From Modestobacter sp. VKM Ac-2977 (GTDB taxonomy: Bacteria; Actinomycetota; Actinomycetes; Mycobacteriales; Geodermatophilaceae), in the NCBI RefSeq assembly GCF_026968045.1, contig NZ_JAPVBQ010000001.1:571238-635237 (forward strand): a stretch of 64,000 nucleotides of DNA, read 5' to 3'. Made by a program: the position numbers and the translations under genes. Shown here piece after piece: positions 45,105 through 53,376 of this stretch. Each line of letters begins with the position of its first letter. Position 1 is the first letter of the stretch. The notes beneath the pieces were generated by a model, which was given only the letters and a program-made list of their open reading frames with translations, searched no databases and was not told where the DNA came from.

Positions 45105-46637
45105 TTGCCGCGGGTCGAGGTCGTCCCGGCGCTGCCGGTGCTGGGTCCCGACGACGTCCTGGCCGTGCCGGTGCGTGCCCGCGGCTCCCTGCCCGACTGG
45201 CTCACCGCGGCGGCCCAGCCGCCGGTCGACCCGGAGTTCCTCGCCGCGGCCCTGGCCGACACCGGCAACGGCGGCAAGCCCGGCGGGATCACCAACGTGC
45301 CGATGGAGAGCCGGCGCCCGCGCAGCGTGCTGGCGGTCGGGGTGGGCGACGCGACCCTGCCGCACCTGCGCTCCTACGTGGCGGTCGCCGTCCGGCGGGC
45401 CCAGACGCTCGCCGAGTCCGGCGCCCGCCGGCTCGTGCTGCCGCTGGACACCGGCGTCGCCCCGGCCGGGGCCGACGAGGTCCGCACCGCGGTCGAGACG
45501 GCGCTGCTGGCCGGCTACCGCTTCCGGGACACCTCCACCCCGCACCCGCCCCGGCTGGCCGAGGTGCTCGTGGTGGCCGCCGGTGCCGACGACCCGGCGG
45601 TGGCCGCCGGTGAGCTCGCCGGCCGGGTCGCGGCGGAGTCGGTGGTGTGGGCCCGCGACCTGGTCAACACCCCCAGCAGCACCAAGGACCCGGCCTGGCT
45701 CGCCGACCAGGCGCTCGGGCGGCTGGGCGCGGTCGCCGGCGTGACGGTCACCGTGCTGGGGCCCGACGAGCTGCGGGCCGGCGGCTTCGGTGGTGTGCTC
45801 GCCGTCGGCGGGGGATCGGCCTCCCCACCGCGGATGGTGGTCGCCACCTACCGGCCGGACGGGACCGGCCCGGCGCACCCGGTGCTGGTCGGCAAGGGCA
45901 TCACCTTCGACACCGGGGGCATCTCGATCAAGAAGACCCCGGGCATGCGCGAGATGAAGACCGACATGGCCGGCGCCGCCGCGGTCCTCGCCGCCGTCGA
46001 CGCCGCGGCCCGGCTGCAGCTCCCGGGCGCCGTCACCGCCGTCGTCGCGCTCTGCGAGAACGCCGTCTCCGGTACCGCCTACCGGCCGGCCGACGTCGTG
46101 CGGCACGTGGGCGGGCGCACCACCGAGGTGCGCAACACCGACGCCGAGGGCCGGCTGGTGCTCGCCGACGCGCTGGCGCACGCCCGGCTGGCGCTGGGGG
46201 CGACCGTGCTGGTCGACGTCGCCACCCTCACCGGGGCGATGCGGACGGCGCTGGGGGCCCGGACGGCCGGGCTGTACGCGACCACCGACGGGCTGGCCGA
46301 CGCGCTGCTCACGGCGGGCGGGCACGCGGGCGAGGCGTTCTGGCGGATGCCGCTGAGCGAGGAGCACGTCGGGCACCTGCGCGCGCAGCTCGACTCCGCG
46401 GTGGCCGACGCGAACAACGCCCCGGGCGACCCCGGGTCGACCACGGCGGCGCTGTTCCTGCAGCCCTTCGCCGGGGGCCTGCCGTGGGCGCACCTGGACA
46501 TCGCCGGCCCGGCGCGCGCCGGCCGGGACGACGCCGAGGTGGTCAAGGGCGGCACGGGCTTCGCCGTGCGCACGCTGCTGCGCTGGCTGGAGGCCGGTGC
46601 ACCGGCCGACCTGCCGGAACCGGTCGTGCGCGACTGA
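45105..46637 (+). CDS. pepA: leucyl aminopeptidase (M17 family)
   Basis: A cytosolic di-metal aminopeptidase, about 510 aa from the TTG used here. The C-terminal catalytic domain has GKGITFDTGGISIKKTPGM (Lys, Asp ligands), KTDMAGAAAVL and the signature NTDAEGRLVLADAL. The N-terminal macro-like domain is present. The start is uncertain: the frame stays open 31 codons further upstream, to a CTG that overlaps the DUF3117 stop as CTGA. That stretch is strongly G/C at third positions (coding-like) but offers no ATG or GTG. Confidence 0.9.
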   Translation: MPRVEVVPALPVLGPDDVLAVPVRARGSLPDWLTAAAQPPVDPEFLAAALADTGNGGKPGGITNVPMESRRPRSVLAVGVGDATLPHLRSYVAVAVRRAQTLAESGARRLVLPLDTGVAPAGADEVRTAVETALLAGYRFRDTSTPHPPRLAEVLVVAAGADDPAVAAGELAGRVAAESVVWARDLVNTPSSTKDPAWLADQALGRLGAVAGVTVTVLGPDELRAGGFGGVLAVGGGSASPPRMVVATYRPDGTGPAHPVLVGKGITFDTGGISIKKTPGMREMKTDMAGAAAVLAAVDAAARLQLPGAVTAVVALCENAVSGTAYRPADVVRHVGGRTTEVRNTDAEGRLVLADALAHARLALGATVLVDVATLTGAMRTALGARTAGLYATTDGLADALLTAGGHAGEAFWRMPLSEEHVGHLRAQLDSAVADANNAPGDPGSTTAALFLQPFAGGLPWAHLDIAGPARAGRDDAEVVKGGTGFAVRTLLRWLEAGAPADLPEPVVRD

Positions 46638-46717
46638 GCGGTTGCCGCCACCGGTCGGCGGGCATGTCCGGGGCCGAGCCGCGCCACCGGCGCGACCGGA
46701 TCCCTGGGGGAACAGCC

Positions 46718-46891
46718 GTGAGCATGATGGACAAGGCCAAGGGCGCGCTGGACAGCGACAAGGGCGAGAAGGCCAGCGACTCGGCGCTGGACAAGGGCGA
46801 GCAGTTCGCCGACAAGAAGACCGGTGGCACGCACGACGCGCAGATCGACAAGGGGCGCGACGCCGCCGACGGCAAGATCGGCAACCAGTAA
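46718..46891 (+). CDS. Rv0909/MT0933-like antitoxin family small protein
   Basis: A 57-residue highly charged protein: MMDKAKGALDSDKGEKASD, then ALDKGEQFADKKTGG and HDAQIDKGRDAADGKIG. The Lys/Asp/Gly pattern matches the MT0933-type antitoxin family (paired with Rv0910-like SRPBCC toxins in mycobacteria). No toxin partner is adjacent, so it is an orphan or acts as a general stress peptide. GTG start with GGGGGAACA upstream. A strong hairpin ends the transcript just after. Confidence 0.75.
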   Translation: MSMMDKAKGALDSDKGEKASDSALDKGEQFADKKTGGTHDAQIDKGRDAADGKIGNQ

Positions 46892-46902
46892 CCGACGGTG
46901 CC

Positions 46903-46932
46903 GGCGGCTGGGGCCTGAGCGCCCCAGCCGTC
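46903..46932 (+). terminator. hairpin after the antitoxin-like gene
   Basis: A perfect 10-bp stem CGGCTGGGGC/GCCCCAGCCG with loop CTGAGC, extended by two further pairs. It follows the stop by about a dozen bases and precedes the Rossmann-fold orphan. Confidence 0.8.
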
Positions 46933-46963
46933 AGCGGCGGGCCGGGTCGGGCAGGATCGGGCC

Positions 46964-48412
46964 GTGACCGAGGAGCAGCGCGGAGTCGTCTTCCCAGCCG
47001 GGCCCGACGGGCGGCGCAGCACCGCCACGCTCGGTCGGGCGGTCGTCGCCGACGCACTGCGGCCGGTCGACCCGACCGGGGCGCGGGCAGCTGAGCAGGA
47101 GACCAACTGGCGGGCCGGCTACCTGCCCCACCTGCGCCGCACGGTGGAGGCGGGGCTGAGCTCCCGCGACGCGGCGCTGCAGATCGCCGGGGCTGGCCTG
47201 GACTCGCTGCACGCCCGGATGCGGGTCGCCGGGCCGGACGGCGAGACCGACCTCGGCGCGCTGCAGACCGCGCCGGCCGCTCGCCGGCTGCGCACCGTCG
47301 AGGTGACCGGGGACGCCGAACCCGAGCGCGAGCTGTCGCTGCCCTACCGCGGCACCCGGCTGCGCGGCGACGACCTGCACCGCCGGCTGGTCGCCTGGGT
47401 CGACGCCGGGGTGATCGAGCCCAGCTGCGCCGACGCGGTGCGCACCGTGGCCGACCACCCCGAGTGGCTGGCGCTCCCCGACCGCACGGTCGCGGTGCTG
47501 GGTGCCGGCGCGGAGATGGGGCCGCTGACCGCCCTGCTGCGGTGGGGAGCCCGGGTCGCCGCCGTCGACCTGCCCCGGCCGCCGCTGTGGCAGCGGGTCC
47601 ACGAGACCGCCCGGCGCGGCGCGGGCACGCTGCTGCTGCCGGTCGCCGACGACGACGCGGCCGGCGCCGACCTGATCACCGAGGTGCCCGAGGTCGCCGA
47701 CTGGCTCGCGGCCCTGCCCGGCTCCCCGGTGCTCGGCAACTACGTCTACGCCGACGGCGCGACCAACGTCCGGGTCTCCACCGCCGTCGACGCGCTCACC
47801 CGGCGGCTGACCGAGGCCCGCCCCGAGCTGGCGCTGGCGTTCCTCGCCACCCCGACCGACGTCTTCGCGGTGCCCGGGGAGGCGGTTGAGCACTCCGTCG
47901 CCGCCTACGCCTCCCGGCCGCGGACGGCGAAGCTGGTGGGCCGGCCGCTGCGCACGCTGTCGGCCGGGCGGCTGCTGCGCCGGGCGTACGTGCCGGGCAC
48001 CGACCCGGGCATCGCCGACAGCCTGGTGCCGCAGCAGGGGCCGAACTACGCGCTGGCCAAGCGCTTGCAGCGCTGGCGTGCCTCGGTGGCCCGGGCGGCG
48101 GGCAGCACGGTGTCGATGAACGTCGCCCCGCCCACCCGGACCCGCTCGGTGGTCAAGAACCGCGCACTGGCCGCTGCCTACGCCGGGGCGCACCGGTTCG
48201 GCGTGGAGGTGTTCGAGCCGGCGACGTCGAACGTGCTGATGGCGGCGCTGCTCGTGCACGACCTGCACACCGGTGGCGGGCCCGCGCAGCAGCACCCGTG
48301 GCAGGACGAGGCACACGCCGCCGCGCACGGCGGGCTGTGGCGCACCCCGTACGCACCGCGCAGCGCGCTGGGTCTGGCGGCGGTGCTCGGCCTGGGCGCC
48401 GCGCGCGGTTGA
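46964..48412 (+). CDS. uncharacterised Rossmann-fold-containing protein (482 aa)
   Basis: I do not recognise a named family. The middle has a nucleotide-binding-like turn, VAVLGAGAEMGPLTALLRWG followed by an acidic second strand (VAAVDLPRPPLW), as in dinucleotide-binding Rossmann folds. The first 130 residues are helical (RAGYLPHLRRTVEAGLSSRD) and the C-terminal part has a conserved-looking NYALAKRLQRWRASVARAAG and SMNVAPPTRTRSVVKNRALA. No signal or clear membrane helix, though the last 25 residues are hydrophobic. GTG start chosen at first in-frame initiator. Stands alone between a terminator and a membrane protein gene. Confidence 0.8.
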   Translation: MTEEQRGVVFPAGPDGRRSTATLGRAVVADALRPVDPTGARAAEQETNWRAGYLPHLRRTVEAGLSSRDAALQIAGAGLDSLHARMRVAGPDGETDLGALQTAPAARRLRTVEVTGDAEPERELSLPYRGTRLRGDDLHRRLVAWVDAGVIEPSCADAVRTVADHPEWLALPDRTVAVLGAGAEMGPLTALLRWGARVAAVDLPRPPLWQRVHETARRGAGTLLLPVADDDAAGADLITEVPEVADWLAALPGSPVLGNYVYADGATNVRVSTAVDALTRRLTEARPELALAFLATPTDVFAVPGEAVEHSVAAYASRPRTAKLVGRPLRTLSAGRLLRRAYVPGTDPGIADSLVPQQGPNYALAKRLQRWRASVARAAGSTVSMNVAPPTRTRSVVKNRALAAAYAGAHRFGVEVFEPATSNVLMAALLVHDLHTGGGPAQQHPWQDEAHAAAHGGLWRTPYAPRSALGLAAVLGLGAARG

Positions 48413-48461
48413 TCCGGCCGATGTCGTCCCGCTGACGGCCGGTCACCTCTACGGTCACCTC

Positions 48462-49163
48462 ATGCCGTCGGCCGCCGCATCGACCGCACCGGCCCATCCC
48501 CGTCCGCGGGCGCGCCTGCGGGACCCGTGGACGGCGCTCCGGGTGGCGCTGGTCGTGCTGGGGCTGGGCATGGTGCTGGCCTCCGTCCTCGTCGGTCAGC
48601 GCCCGGGGTCCCTGGACGACCTGCGGGCGGCGGTCGATGCCGGTCGGGTGGAGGAGGTCCGGGTCAGCGAGGGGCTGGAGCCGGGCGCCACCGGCTACGC
48701 CGTGCAGACCGCGGTCTGGCAGTCCGGCCTGATCACCCGCCGCACCGAGGTCTGGGAGGCCAGTCCGGGGGGCGACGTCCCGCAGGACCGCCGGCCGGTG
48801 CTGTACCGCGATCTGGCCGCCGAGTTGCAGGCTGCTGACCCCGACCTGCGCGTCGTCCCCCTGGCGGAGGCGTCCTCCTGGTCGGAGGTGCTCGGCTGGC
48901 GGCTGCCGAACTGGGCCGGCACGGTGCTGTTGGCGCACGGCCTGGCAGTGGTGTTCCTGCTCGTCGGCGGCCCACCGCCGGCCCGGGCCACGCGCTGGGG
49001 CTGGTTCTGGCTGAGCTGGCCGCCGATCGGGAGCCTGGCCTTCCTCCTGCTGTCCGGTCCGTTCCCCGGCATCCCGGCGCCACGCCCGGGAGCCCGTCGG
49101 CTGACCGGTGGCTGGGCGTTCCTGTTCACCTGGTTGGTCGTCGGCGCACTCGCCGGCGGCTGA
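48462..49163 (+). CDS. uncharacterised membrane protein with extracytoplasmic domain
   Basis: A 233-residue protein with one N-terminal helix (TALRVALVVLGLGMVLASVLV), a soluble domain of about 100 residues (SLDDLRAAVDAGRVEEVRVSEG, then YAVQTAVWQSG and TRRTEVWE), then three C-terminal helices (AGTVLLAHGLAVVFLLVG, SWPPIGSLAFLLLSG, GWAFLFTWLVVGALAG). No family recognised. Two direct repeats of CGGTCACCTC lie 12 bp apart just before the ATG, where a ribosome site would be, and no clear Shine-Dalgarno is seen. It precedes the sigma-factor gene by 75 bp. Confidence 0.78.
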   Translation: MPSAAASTAPAHPRPRARLRDPWTALRVALVVLGLGMVLASVLVGQRPGSLDDLRAAVDAGRVEEVRVSEGLEPGATGYAVQTAVWQSGLITRRTEVWEASPGGDVPQDRRPVLYRDLAAELQAADPDLRVVPLAEASSWSEVLGWRLPNWAGTVLLAHGLAVVFLLVGGPPPARATRWGWFWLSWPPIGSLAFLLLSGPFPGIPAPRPGARRLTGGWAFLFTWLVVGALAGG

Positions 49164-49238
49164 TCCGGCCGCCCTCGGGGGCATGCAACCTCCCGGCCCC
49201 GGATCCCGTCTCCAGGGCATGAAAAGATCGGACACCAC

Positions 49239-49817
49239 GTGAGGCCGGGGCGCGACGAGGAGTTCTCCACGTTCGTCGTCGCGAGGCGGGGCGACCTGCT
49301 GCGCTCGGCGACGCTGCTGGCAGCCGGGGACCGGCACCTCGCCGAGGACCTGGTGCAGGTCGCCCTCACCCGGCTCTACGTCGCCTGGGGCCGGCTACGG
49401 GTGCCCGAGGCGCGGTACGCCTACGCCCGCCGGGCGCTGGTGACCACGCTCATCGACGAGACCCGCCGGCCCTGGCGGCGTCGGGAGCACTCCCGCGCCG
49501 AGCTCCCCGACACCGCCGTCGAGACCGCCGACGACCGGGACGACGAGGTGCTGGCCCGGCTGCGGCCGGCGCTGGCGCAGTTGCCGCCGCGGATGCGGGC
49601 GGCGGTGGTCTTCCGGCACCTGCACGAGCTGAGCGTCGCCGAGACCGCCGACGTCCTGAACTGCTCGCAGGGCACCGTGAAGAGCCAGACCGCCCGCGGC
49701 CTGGACCACCTCCGCCGGGCGCTCGGCGTCCCGCTGGAGGAGCCGTCGTCGGCCCCGCCGCCTGCCCGCACTCCCGTCGACCACCGCACCACCGTGACCG
49801 CTTGGAGTCCCTCGTGA
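49239..49817 (+). CDS. SigE-family ECF-type RNA polymerase sigma factor
   Basis: A 192-residue group IV sigma factor of the actinobacterial SigE family. Region 2: ARRGDLLRSATLLAAGDRHL and AEDLVQVALTRLYVAWGRL. Region 4: AVVFRHLHELSVAETADVLN and CSQGTVKSQTARGLDHLRRA, the promoter -35 binding helix. A Pro-rich tail of 25 residues ends the protein. No zinc anti-sigma gene follows; instead it overlaps (GTGA) a single-helix membrane protein, the usual partner in this group. Its target promoters cannot be told from this window. Confidence 0.92.
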   Translation: MRPGRDEEFSTFVVARRGDLLRSATLLAAGDRHLAEDLVQVALTRLYVAWGRLRVPEARYAYARRALVTTLIDETRRPWRRREHSRAELPDTAVETADDRDDEVLARLRPALAQLPPRMRAAVVFRHLHELSVAETADVLNCSQGTVKSQTARGLDHLRRALGVPLEEPSSAPPPARTPVDHRTTVTAWSPS

Positions 49818-50512
49818 ACGTCCACACCCTCCTGTCCGACGCCGCCGCCGAGGTCGACACCACCGTCGCCGACGAGACCGTGCAGGCCGACCTGCTCCGT
49901 GGCCGCCGTGCGCTCAGCCGCCGCCGGGCACAGCGCACGGGCGTGGCCGGCCTCGTCGTCGCCGGCGCAGGCGTCGGCGCGCTGGTCCTCGGTGGGGCGA
50001 CCCCCACCCCGGTCAGCCCGGAGGCAGGGGGCAGCAGCGGCACCGTCCTGGCGCCCGGGGCGATCGAGCTCGTCGACTTCACCGGCGACCAGCTGGCGGG
50101 GTACTCCGTCGACGAGGTGCCCGAGAGCTGGACGTTGCTGCACTCCGATGAGCACGCGCTCACCATCGGGCCGCAGGCCATGGTCGACACCGCCCCGGAC
50201 TCCTACCTGGGCAAGCTGACCGTGATGCTGCTGTCCTCCGACGCGACCCTGCCCACCGAGGGCACCACGGTCCCGGTCGGCGCCGGTGAGGGCGTCTACG
50301 TCGAGTCGGCGGACCAGGTGGACGTCGACCGGCAGGCGGCCGGGGGCGCGGGCGTCACCCCCTTCACCGGCTCTCTGTTCTACGTCGACCAGGCGTCGGG
50401 TCTGCCGGTCGTCGTCCAGGTGCCGACCGAGCTGGACTGGACGGCGGTGGAGGCCGCCGAGTTCGCGGCGGGCGTGCACGTCACCGCCGCCGCGGAGCAG
50501 AGCGTCGGCTGA
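49814..50512 (+). CDS. membrane protein coupled to the sigma factor (putative anti-sigma-like)
   Basis: A 232-residue protein. The first 45 residues are cytosolic and helical (TLLSDAAAEVDTTVADETVQ, ADLLRGRRALSRRRAQR), then one helix (GVAGLVVAGAGVGALVLGG) and an extracytoplasmic domain (IELVDFTGDQLAGYSVDEVP, LSSDATLPTEG). This is the layout of proteins that follow SigE-family sigma genes; whether it binds the sigma factor is inferred from coupling and topology only. There is no ZAS motif (HxxxCxxC). Start GTG overlaps the sigma stop. Confidence 0.8.
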   Translation: MNVHTLLSDAAAEVDTTVADETVQADLLRGRRALSRRRAQRTGVAGLVVAGAGVGALVLGGATPTPVSPEAGGSSGTVLAPGAIELVDFTGDQLAGYSVDEVPESWTLLHSDEHALTIGPQAMVDTAPDSYLGKLTVMLLSSDATLPTEGTTVPVGAGEGVYVESADQVDVDRQAAGGAGVTPFTGSLFYVDQASGLPVVVQVPTELDWTAVEAAEFAAGVHVTAAAEQSVG

Positions 50513-50519
50513 CCCACCC

Positions 50520-50565
50520 CTCAGGGCCGACCCTGAGCGCGTTCGTCCGGGTGCGGTCAGGGTCG
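50520..50565. promoter_or_regulatory. nested inverted repeats before the ABC-2 exporter
   Basis: CTCAGGG-CCGA-CCCTGAG (50520-50537) is a 7-bp hairpin right after the membrane-protein stop; alternatively CGACCCTGA (50528-50536) pairs with TCAGGGTCG (50557-50565) across 20 bp. The shared ACCCTGA word means the two pairings exclude each other. It may be a short terminator or an operator for the exporter genes about 90 bp downstream. Confidence 0.4.
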
Positions 50566-50657
50566 GTCCAGGGTGCTCCCCGATGTGCCGGGGGTGGCCC
50601 CGCCGACAGGCTCGTCGGCATGGACACCACCTCTCCCGCCCATCCCGGGGGCTCGCT

Positions 50658-51584
50658 GTGATCGTCGCCCGGGGACTCACCAAGACCTACGGCCCCAGGA
50701 CCGCCGTCGACCACCTGAGCTTCACCGTCGAGCCCGGCCGCGTGACCGGCTTCCTCGGCCCGAACGGGGCCGGCAAGTCCACCACGATGCGGATGATCCT
50801 GGGGCTGGACCGCCCCACGTCGGGCAGCGTGACCGTGAACGGCCGGTCCTACGCCGCGTCGCCGGCGCCGCTGCGCGAGGTCGGTGCGCTGCTGGAGGCC
50901 CGGGCCCTGCACCCCGGCCGCAGCGCCCGCGACCACCTGCGCTGGCTGGCCGCCAGCAACGGCATCCCGCGCACCCGGATCGACGAGGTGCTCGACCTGG
51001 TCGGGCTGGAGGCGGTCGCCGAGCAGCGGGTGGGTCGCTTCTCCCTCGGCATGGGCCAGCGGCTCGGCATCGCGGTGGCGCTGCTCGGCGACCCGCCGGT
51101 CGTCGTCCTGGACGAACCGGTCAACGGGCTGGACCCGGAGGGCATCCGCTGGGTGCGCAACCTCGCCCGGGAGCTGGCCGGGCAGGGCCGCACCGTGCTG
51201 GTCTCCAGCCACCTCATGTCGGAGATGGCGCTCACCGCCGACCACCTGATCGTGGTCGGCCGCGGACGGATGCTGGCCGACTGCTCGATGGCCGACTTCA
51301 TCACCGAGCACGCGTCCTCCTACGTCCGGGTCCGCAGTCCGCGGGTGTCCGACGCCGAGGCGCTGCTGCGCGGCCAGGGCCTGGACGTCGATCGGCTGGA
51401 CGACCAGCTGCGGGTGCGCGGCCGGAACGCCGCCGAGATCGGTGAGCTGCTCGGCGGCGCCGGGCTGTACGTCCACGAGCTCGCCCTCGTCCAGTCCTCG
51501 CTGGAGGACGCCTTCATGACCCTCACCGCCGACAGCGTCGAGTACGCCACCCACCCGGCCGAGACCGCAGGAGCCGTGCGATGA
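50658..51584 (+). CDS. ABC-2 type transporter ATP-binding protein
   Basis: A 308-residue ATPase of the DRA/CcmA type: Walker A GPNGAGKST, signature FSLGMGQRLGIAVAL (the LGMGQRLG form typical of this group), Walker B VVVLDEPVNGLDPEG, switch His in SSHLMSEM. A C-terminal extension of about 80 residues is usual for exporter ATPases of this type. Coupled (ATGA) to the permease. Members expel antibiotics, lipids or peptides; cargo unknown. Start GTG after GGGGGCTCGC, a weak ribosome site. Confidence 0.92.
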   Translation: MIVARGLTKTYGPRTAVDHLSFTVEPGRVTGFLGPNGAGKSTTMRMILGLDRPTSGSVTVNGRSYAASPAPLREVGALLEARALHPGRSARDHLRWLAASNGIPRTRIDEVLDLVGLEAVAEQRVGRFSLGMGQRLGIAVALLGDPPVVVLDEPVNGLDPEGIRWVRNLARELAGQGRTVLVSSHLMSEMALTADHLIVVGRGRMLADCSMADFITEHASSYVRVRSPRVSDAEALLRGQGLDVDRLDDQLRVRGRNAAEIGELLGGAGLYVHELALVQSSLEDAFMTLTADSVEYATHPAETAGAVR

Positions 51585-52462
51585 GTGCCACCCCGACCGT
51601 GAGCACCGCCCCGGCCCGACCCGGGACCGGCTCCTCGTCCGCCGCCGACGTGGTGCGGCTCGACCCGAACCGGCACGTGCCCGGCGTCCGGCAGCCCGGC
51701 TTCGCGCAGGTGCTGCACGCGGAGTGGGTCAAGTTCTGGACCGTCCGCTCCACCCGCTGGTCGCTGGGCCTGCTGTTCCTGCTCGGCGCCGGCCTGACCA
51801 CGCTCGTCTGCTGGGCGGCGGCCAGCGACCTGGCCGCCGGCGACACCGGGGAGGCGCCCGCCGCCTTCCTCACCTGGGGGCTGCTGTTCTCCCAGCTCAC
51901 CGCGCTGGCGCTGGGCACGCTGGTGGTCACCAGCGAGTACGGCACCGGGATGATCCGGGCCACCGTCACCGCGGTGCCCCGGCGCGGACGGGTGGTGGCG
52001 GCCAAGGCCGTGGTGCTCACCGTCGTGCTCTTCGTGGCCGGCGTGGTCACCGCAGTGGCCGGCTACCTCGGAGGCAACTGGTTCCTCGACCGGGAGGGCG
52101 TGGGCCTGGCGCTGTCGGACGACGGGGTGCTCCGTGCCCTGCTGGGGAACGGGCTCTACCTCGCCGGCCTGGGGGTCTTCGCGCTGGCCACCGGGCTGCT
52201 GATCCGGCACACCGCGGCGGCGCTGACCGTCGGCATGGCGCTGGTGCTGGTGGTCGGCAACGTCGCCTACGCACTGCCGGGCACGTGGGGGGAGTGGGTG
52301 GCCAAGCTGCTGCCGGGCAACGCCGGCGGGGCGGTCGCCCAGGTCGCCCCCTTCAACGGCGGGGCGGTGCTGGCCCCGTGGACCGGCTTCGGGGTCTTCG
52401 CCGCCGAGGTGGCCGCGCTGCTGCTCGTGGCGGTCCTGGTCTTCCGCCGCCGCGACGCCTGA
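51581..52462 (+). CDS. ABC-2 type transporter permease
   Basis: A 293-residue permease with six helices after a 45-residue hydrophilic tail: RWSLGLLFLLGAGLTTLVCW, FLTWGLLFSQLTALALGTLV, AVVLTVVLFVAGVVTAVAGY, LLGNGLYLAGLGVFALATGL, VGMALVLVVGNVAYALPG and VFAAEVAALLLVAVLVF. The VTSEYGTGMIRATVTAVPRR loop after helix 2 is the hallmark of these ABC-2 permeases. Works with the preceding ATPase. A hairpin terminator follows. Confidence 0.9.
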   Translation: MSATPTVSTAPARPGTGSSSAADVVRLDPNRHVPGVRQPGFAQVLHAEWVKFWTVRSTRWSLGLLFLLGAGLTTLVCWAAASDLAAGDTGEAPAAFLTWGLLFSQLTALALGTLVVTSEYGTGMIRATVTAVPRRGRVVAAKAVVLTVVLFVAGVVTAVAGYLGGNWFLDREGVGLALSDDGVLRALLGNGLYLAGLGVFALATGLLIRHTAAALTVGMALVLVVGNVAYALPGTWGEWVAKLLPGNAGGAVAQVAPFNGGAVLAPWTGFGVFAAEVAALLLVAVLVFRRRDA

Positions 52463-52484
52463 CGGGCTCGGTCCCCCTCGATTC

Positions 52485-52512
52485 CCCCCCTCACCCCGCC
52501 CGGTGAGGGGGG
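52485..52512 (+). terminator. hairpin after the ABC-2 exporter
   Basis: A perfect 11-bp stem (CCCCCCTCACC/GGTGAGGGGGG) with a CCGCCC loop, 22 bp after the permease stop and before the CPBP protease gene. Confidence 0.8.
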
Positions 52513-52569
52513 AGTCGCTGCGTCGACGGGGATGGACGGCGGGGCGCCGGGCACGGGAAACTGCCGGTC

Positions 52570-53316
52570 GTGCGCCAGCGTGTGCTCGACCTCGCCCGAG
52601 GTCGGCCGCTGACCCTCGCCGTTGCGGTCACGGTGGTCTGGCACCTGGTGCTGTTCGCCGTCGAGGACCTGCTGCCGCCGTTGCAGCCGGGGTGGTTCCC
52701 CGACCTGGGGGCTGCGGTGGTCAACGTCGTGCTCGCCGGTCTCACCCTGGCCCTGATCGGCTGGCTCGGGTGGTGGCGCGAGACCGGGCTCGCCTGGCGG
52801 TGGCCGGACCGCTCGTGGTGGCTGCTGCTGCCGCTGCTGGGCGAGGGGCTGCTGCACCTCGTCGACGGGCTGGCCGGGTCGGCGACGGTGCTGGCCGGCG
52901 CAGTGGTCACCATGCTGGCGGTCGGACTGGCCGAGGAGTCGCTCAGCCGAGGGCTGGTGCAGCGGCTGCTGAGCCCGCTGGGCCTGGCCCGCGCAGCCGT
53001 CCTGGTGGGCGTGCTGTTCGGTCTCGGGCACCTGATGAGCGGGCTCTGGTTCGGGCGGGCACCGGACGAGATCGCCTTCCAGGTGGTGAACACCGCCGCC
53101 TTCGGGTTCTGCCTGGCGGCGCTGCGGTGGCACGTCGGCACGCTCTGGCCGCTGGTCGTGCTGCACGCGTGGGTGAACGTCGCCAGCATCCGGAGCCCGG
53201 GAGCGCTGCCCGACGTCGTCCAGGTGTCGATCATCCTGGTGCTGATCGGCTACGGCTGGTGGCTGCTGCGGCTGCTCGACCGGAGACCGCGGCAGGTCCC
53301 GGTCCGGGCCGGCTGA
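52570..53316 (+). CDS. CPBP-family intramembrane metalloprotease
   Basis: A 248-residue polytopic protein of the CAAX-protease/bacteriocin-processing (ABI) family. Catalytic motifs: GLAEESLSRGLV (the EExxxR pair), LFGLGHLMSG (FxxxH) and VLHAWVNVAS (HxxxN) near residues 125, 157 and 200. About seven helices. Roles in the family include bacteriocin immunity and processing of membrane proteins; none can be chosen here. GTG start without a strong ribosome site. The gene ends next to the 14-bp tandem repeats. Confidence 0.88.
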   Translation: MRQRVLDLARGRPLTLAVAVTVVWHLVLFAVEDLLPPLQPGWFPDLGAAVVNVVLAGLTLALIGWLGWWRETGLAWRWPDRSWWLLLPLLGEGLLHLVDGLAGSATVLAGAVVTMLAVGLAEESLSRGLVQRLLSPLGLARAAVLVGVLFGLGHLMSGLWFGRAPDEIAFQVVNTAAFGFCLAALRWHVGTLWPLVVLHAWVNVASIRSPGALPDVVQVSIILVLIGYGWWLLRLLDRRPRQVPVRAG

Positions 53317-53320
53317 CCGC

Positions 53321-53376
53321 CGATCACGCCGGGCCGATCACGCCGGGCCGATCACGCCGGGCCGATCACGCCGGGC
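53321..53376. repeat. four perfect 14-bp tandem repeats at the end of the desaturase gene
   Basis: CGATCACGCCGGGC occurs four times head to tail without a mismatch, plus a decayed fifth start (CGACCAGCCCGGC). The last copy contains the stop codon of the leftward desaturase gene, so the array grew from its 3' end into the gap before the convergent protease stop. Each copy repeats the in-gene GGCGTGATC context. Confidence 0.92.

Noticed and set aside
46718-46891. Complete toxin-antitoxin module
   Set aside because: The antitoxin-like peptide has no adjacent Rv0910-like toxin; neighbours are pepA and an unrelated Rossmann protein.
53321-53376. Possible CRISPR array
   Set aside because: Units are directly adjacent with no spacers, and there are no cas genes. 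Simple tandem repeat. The same holds for 55924-56019.
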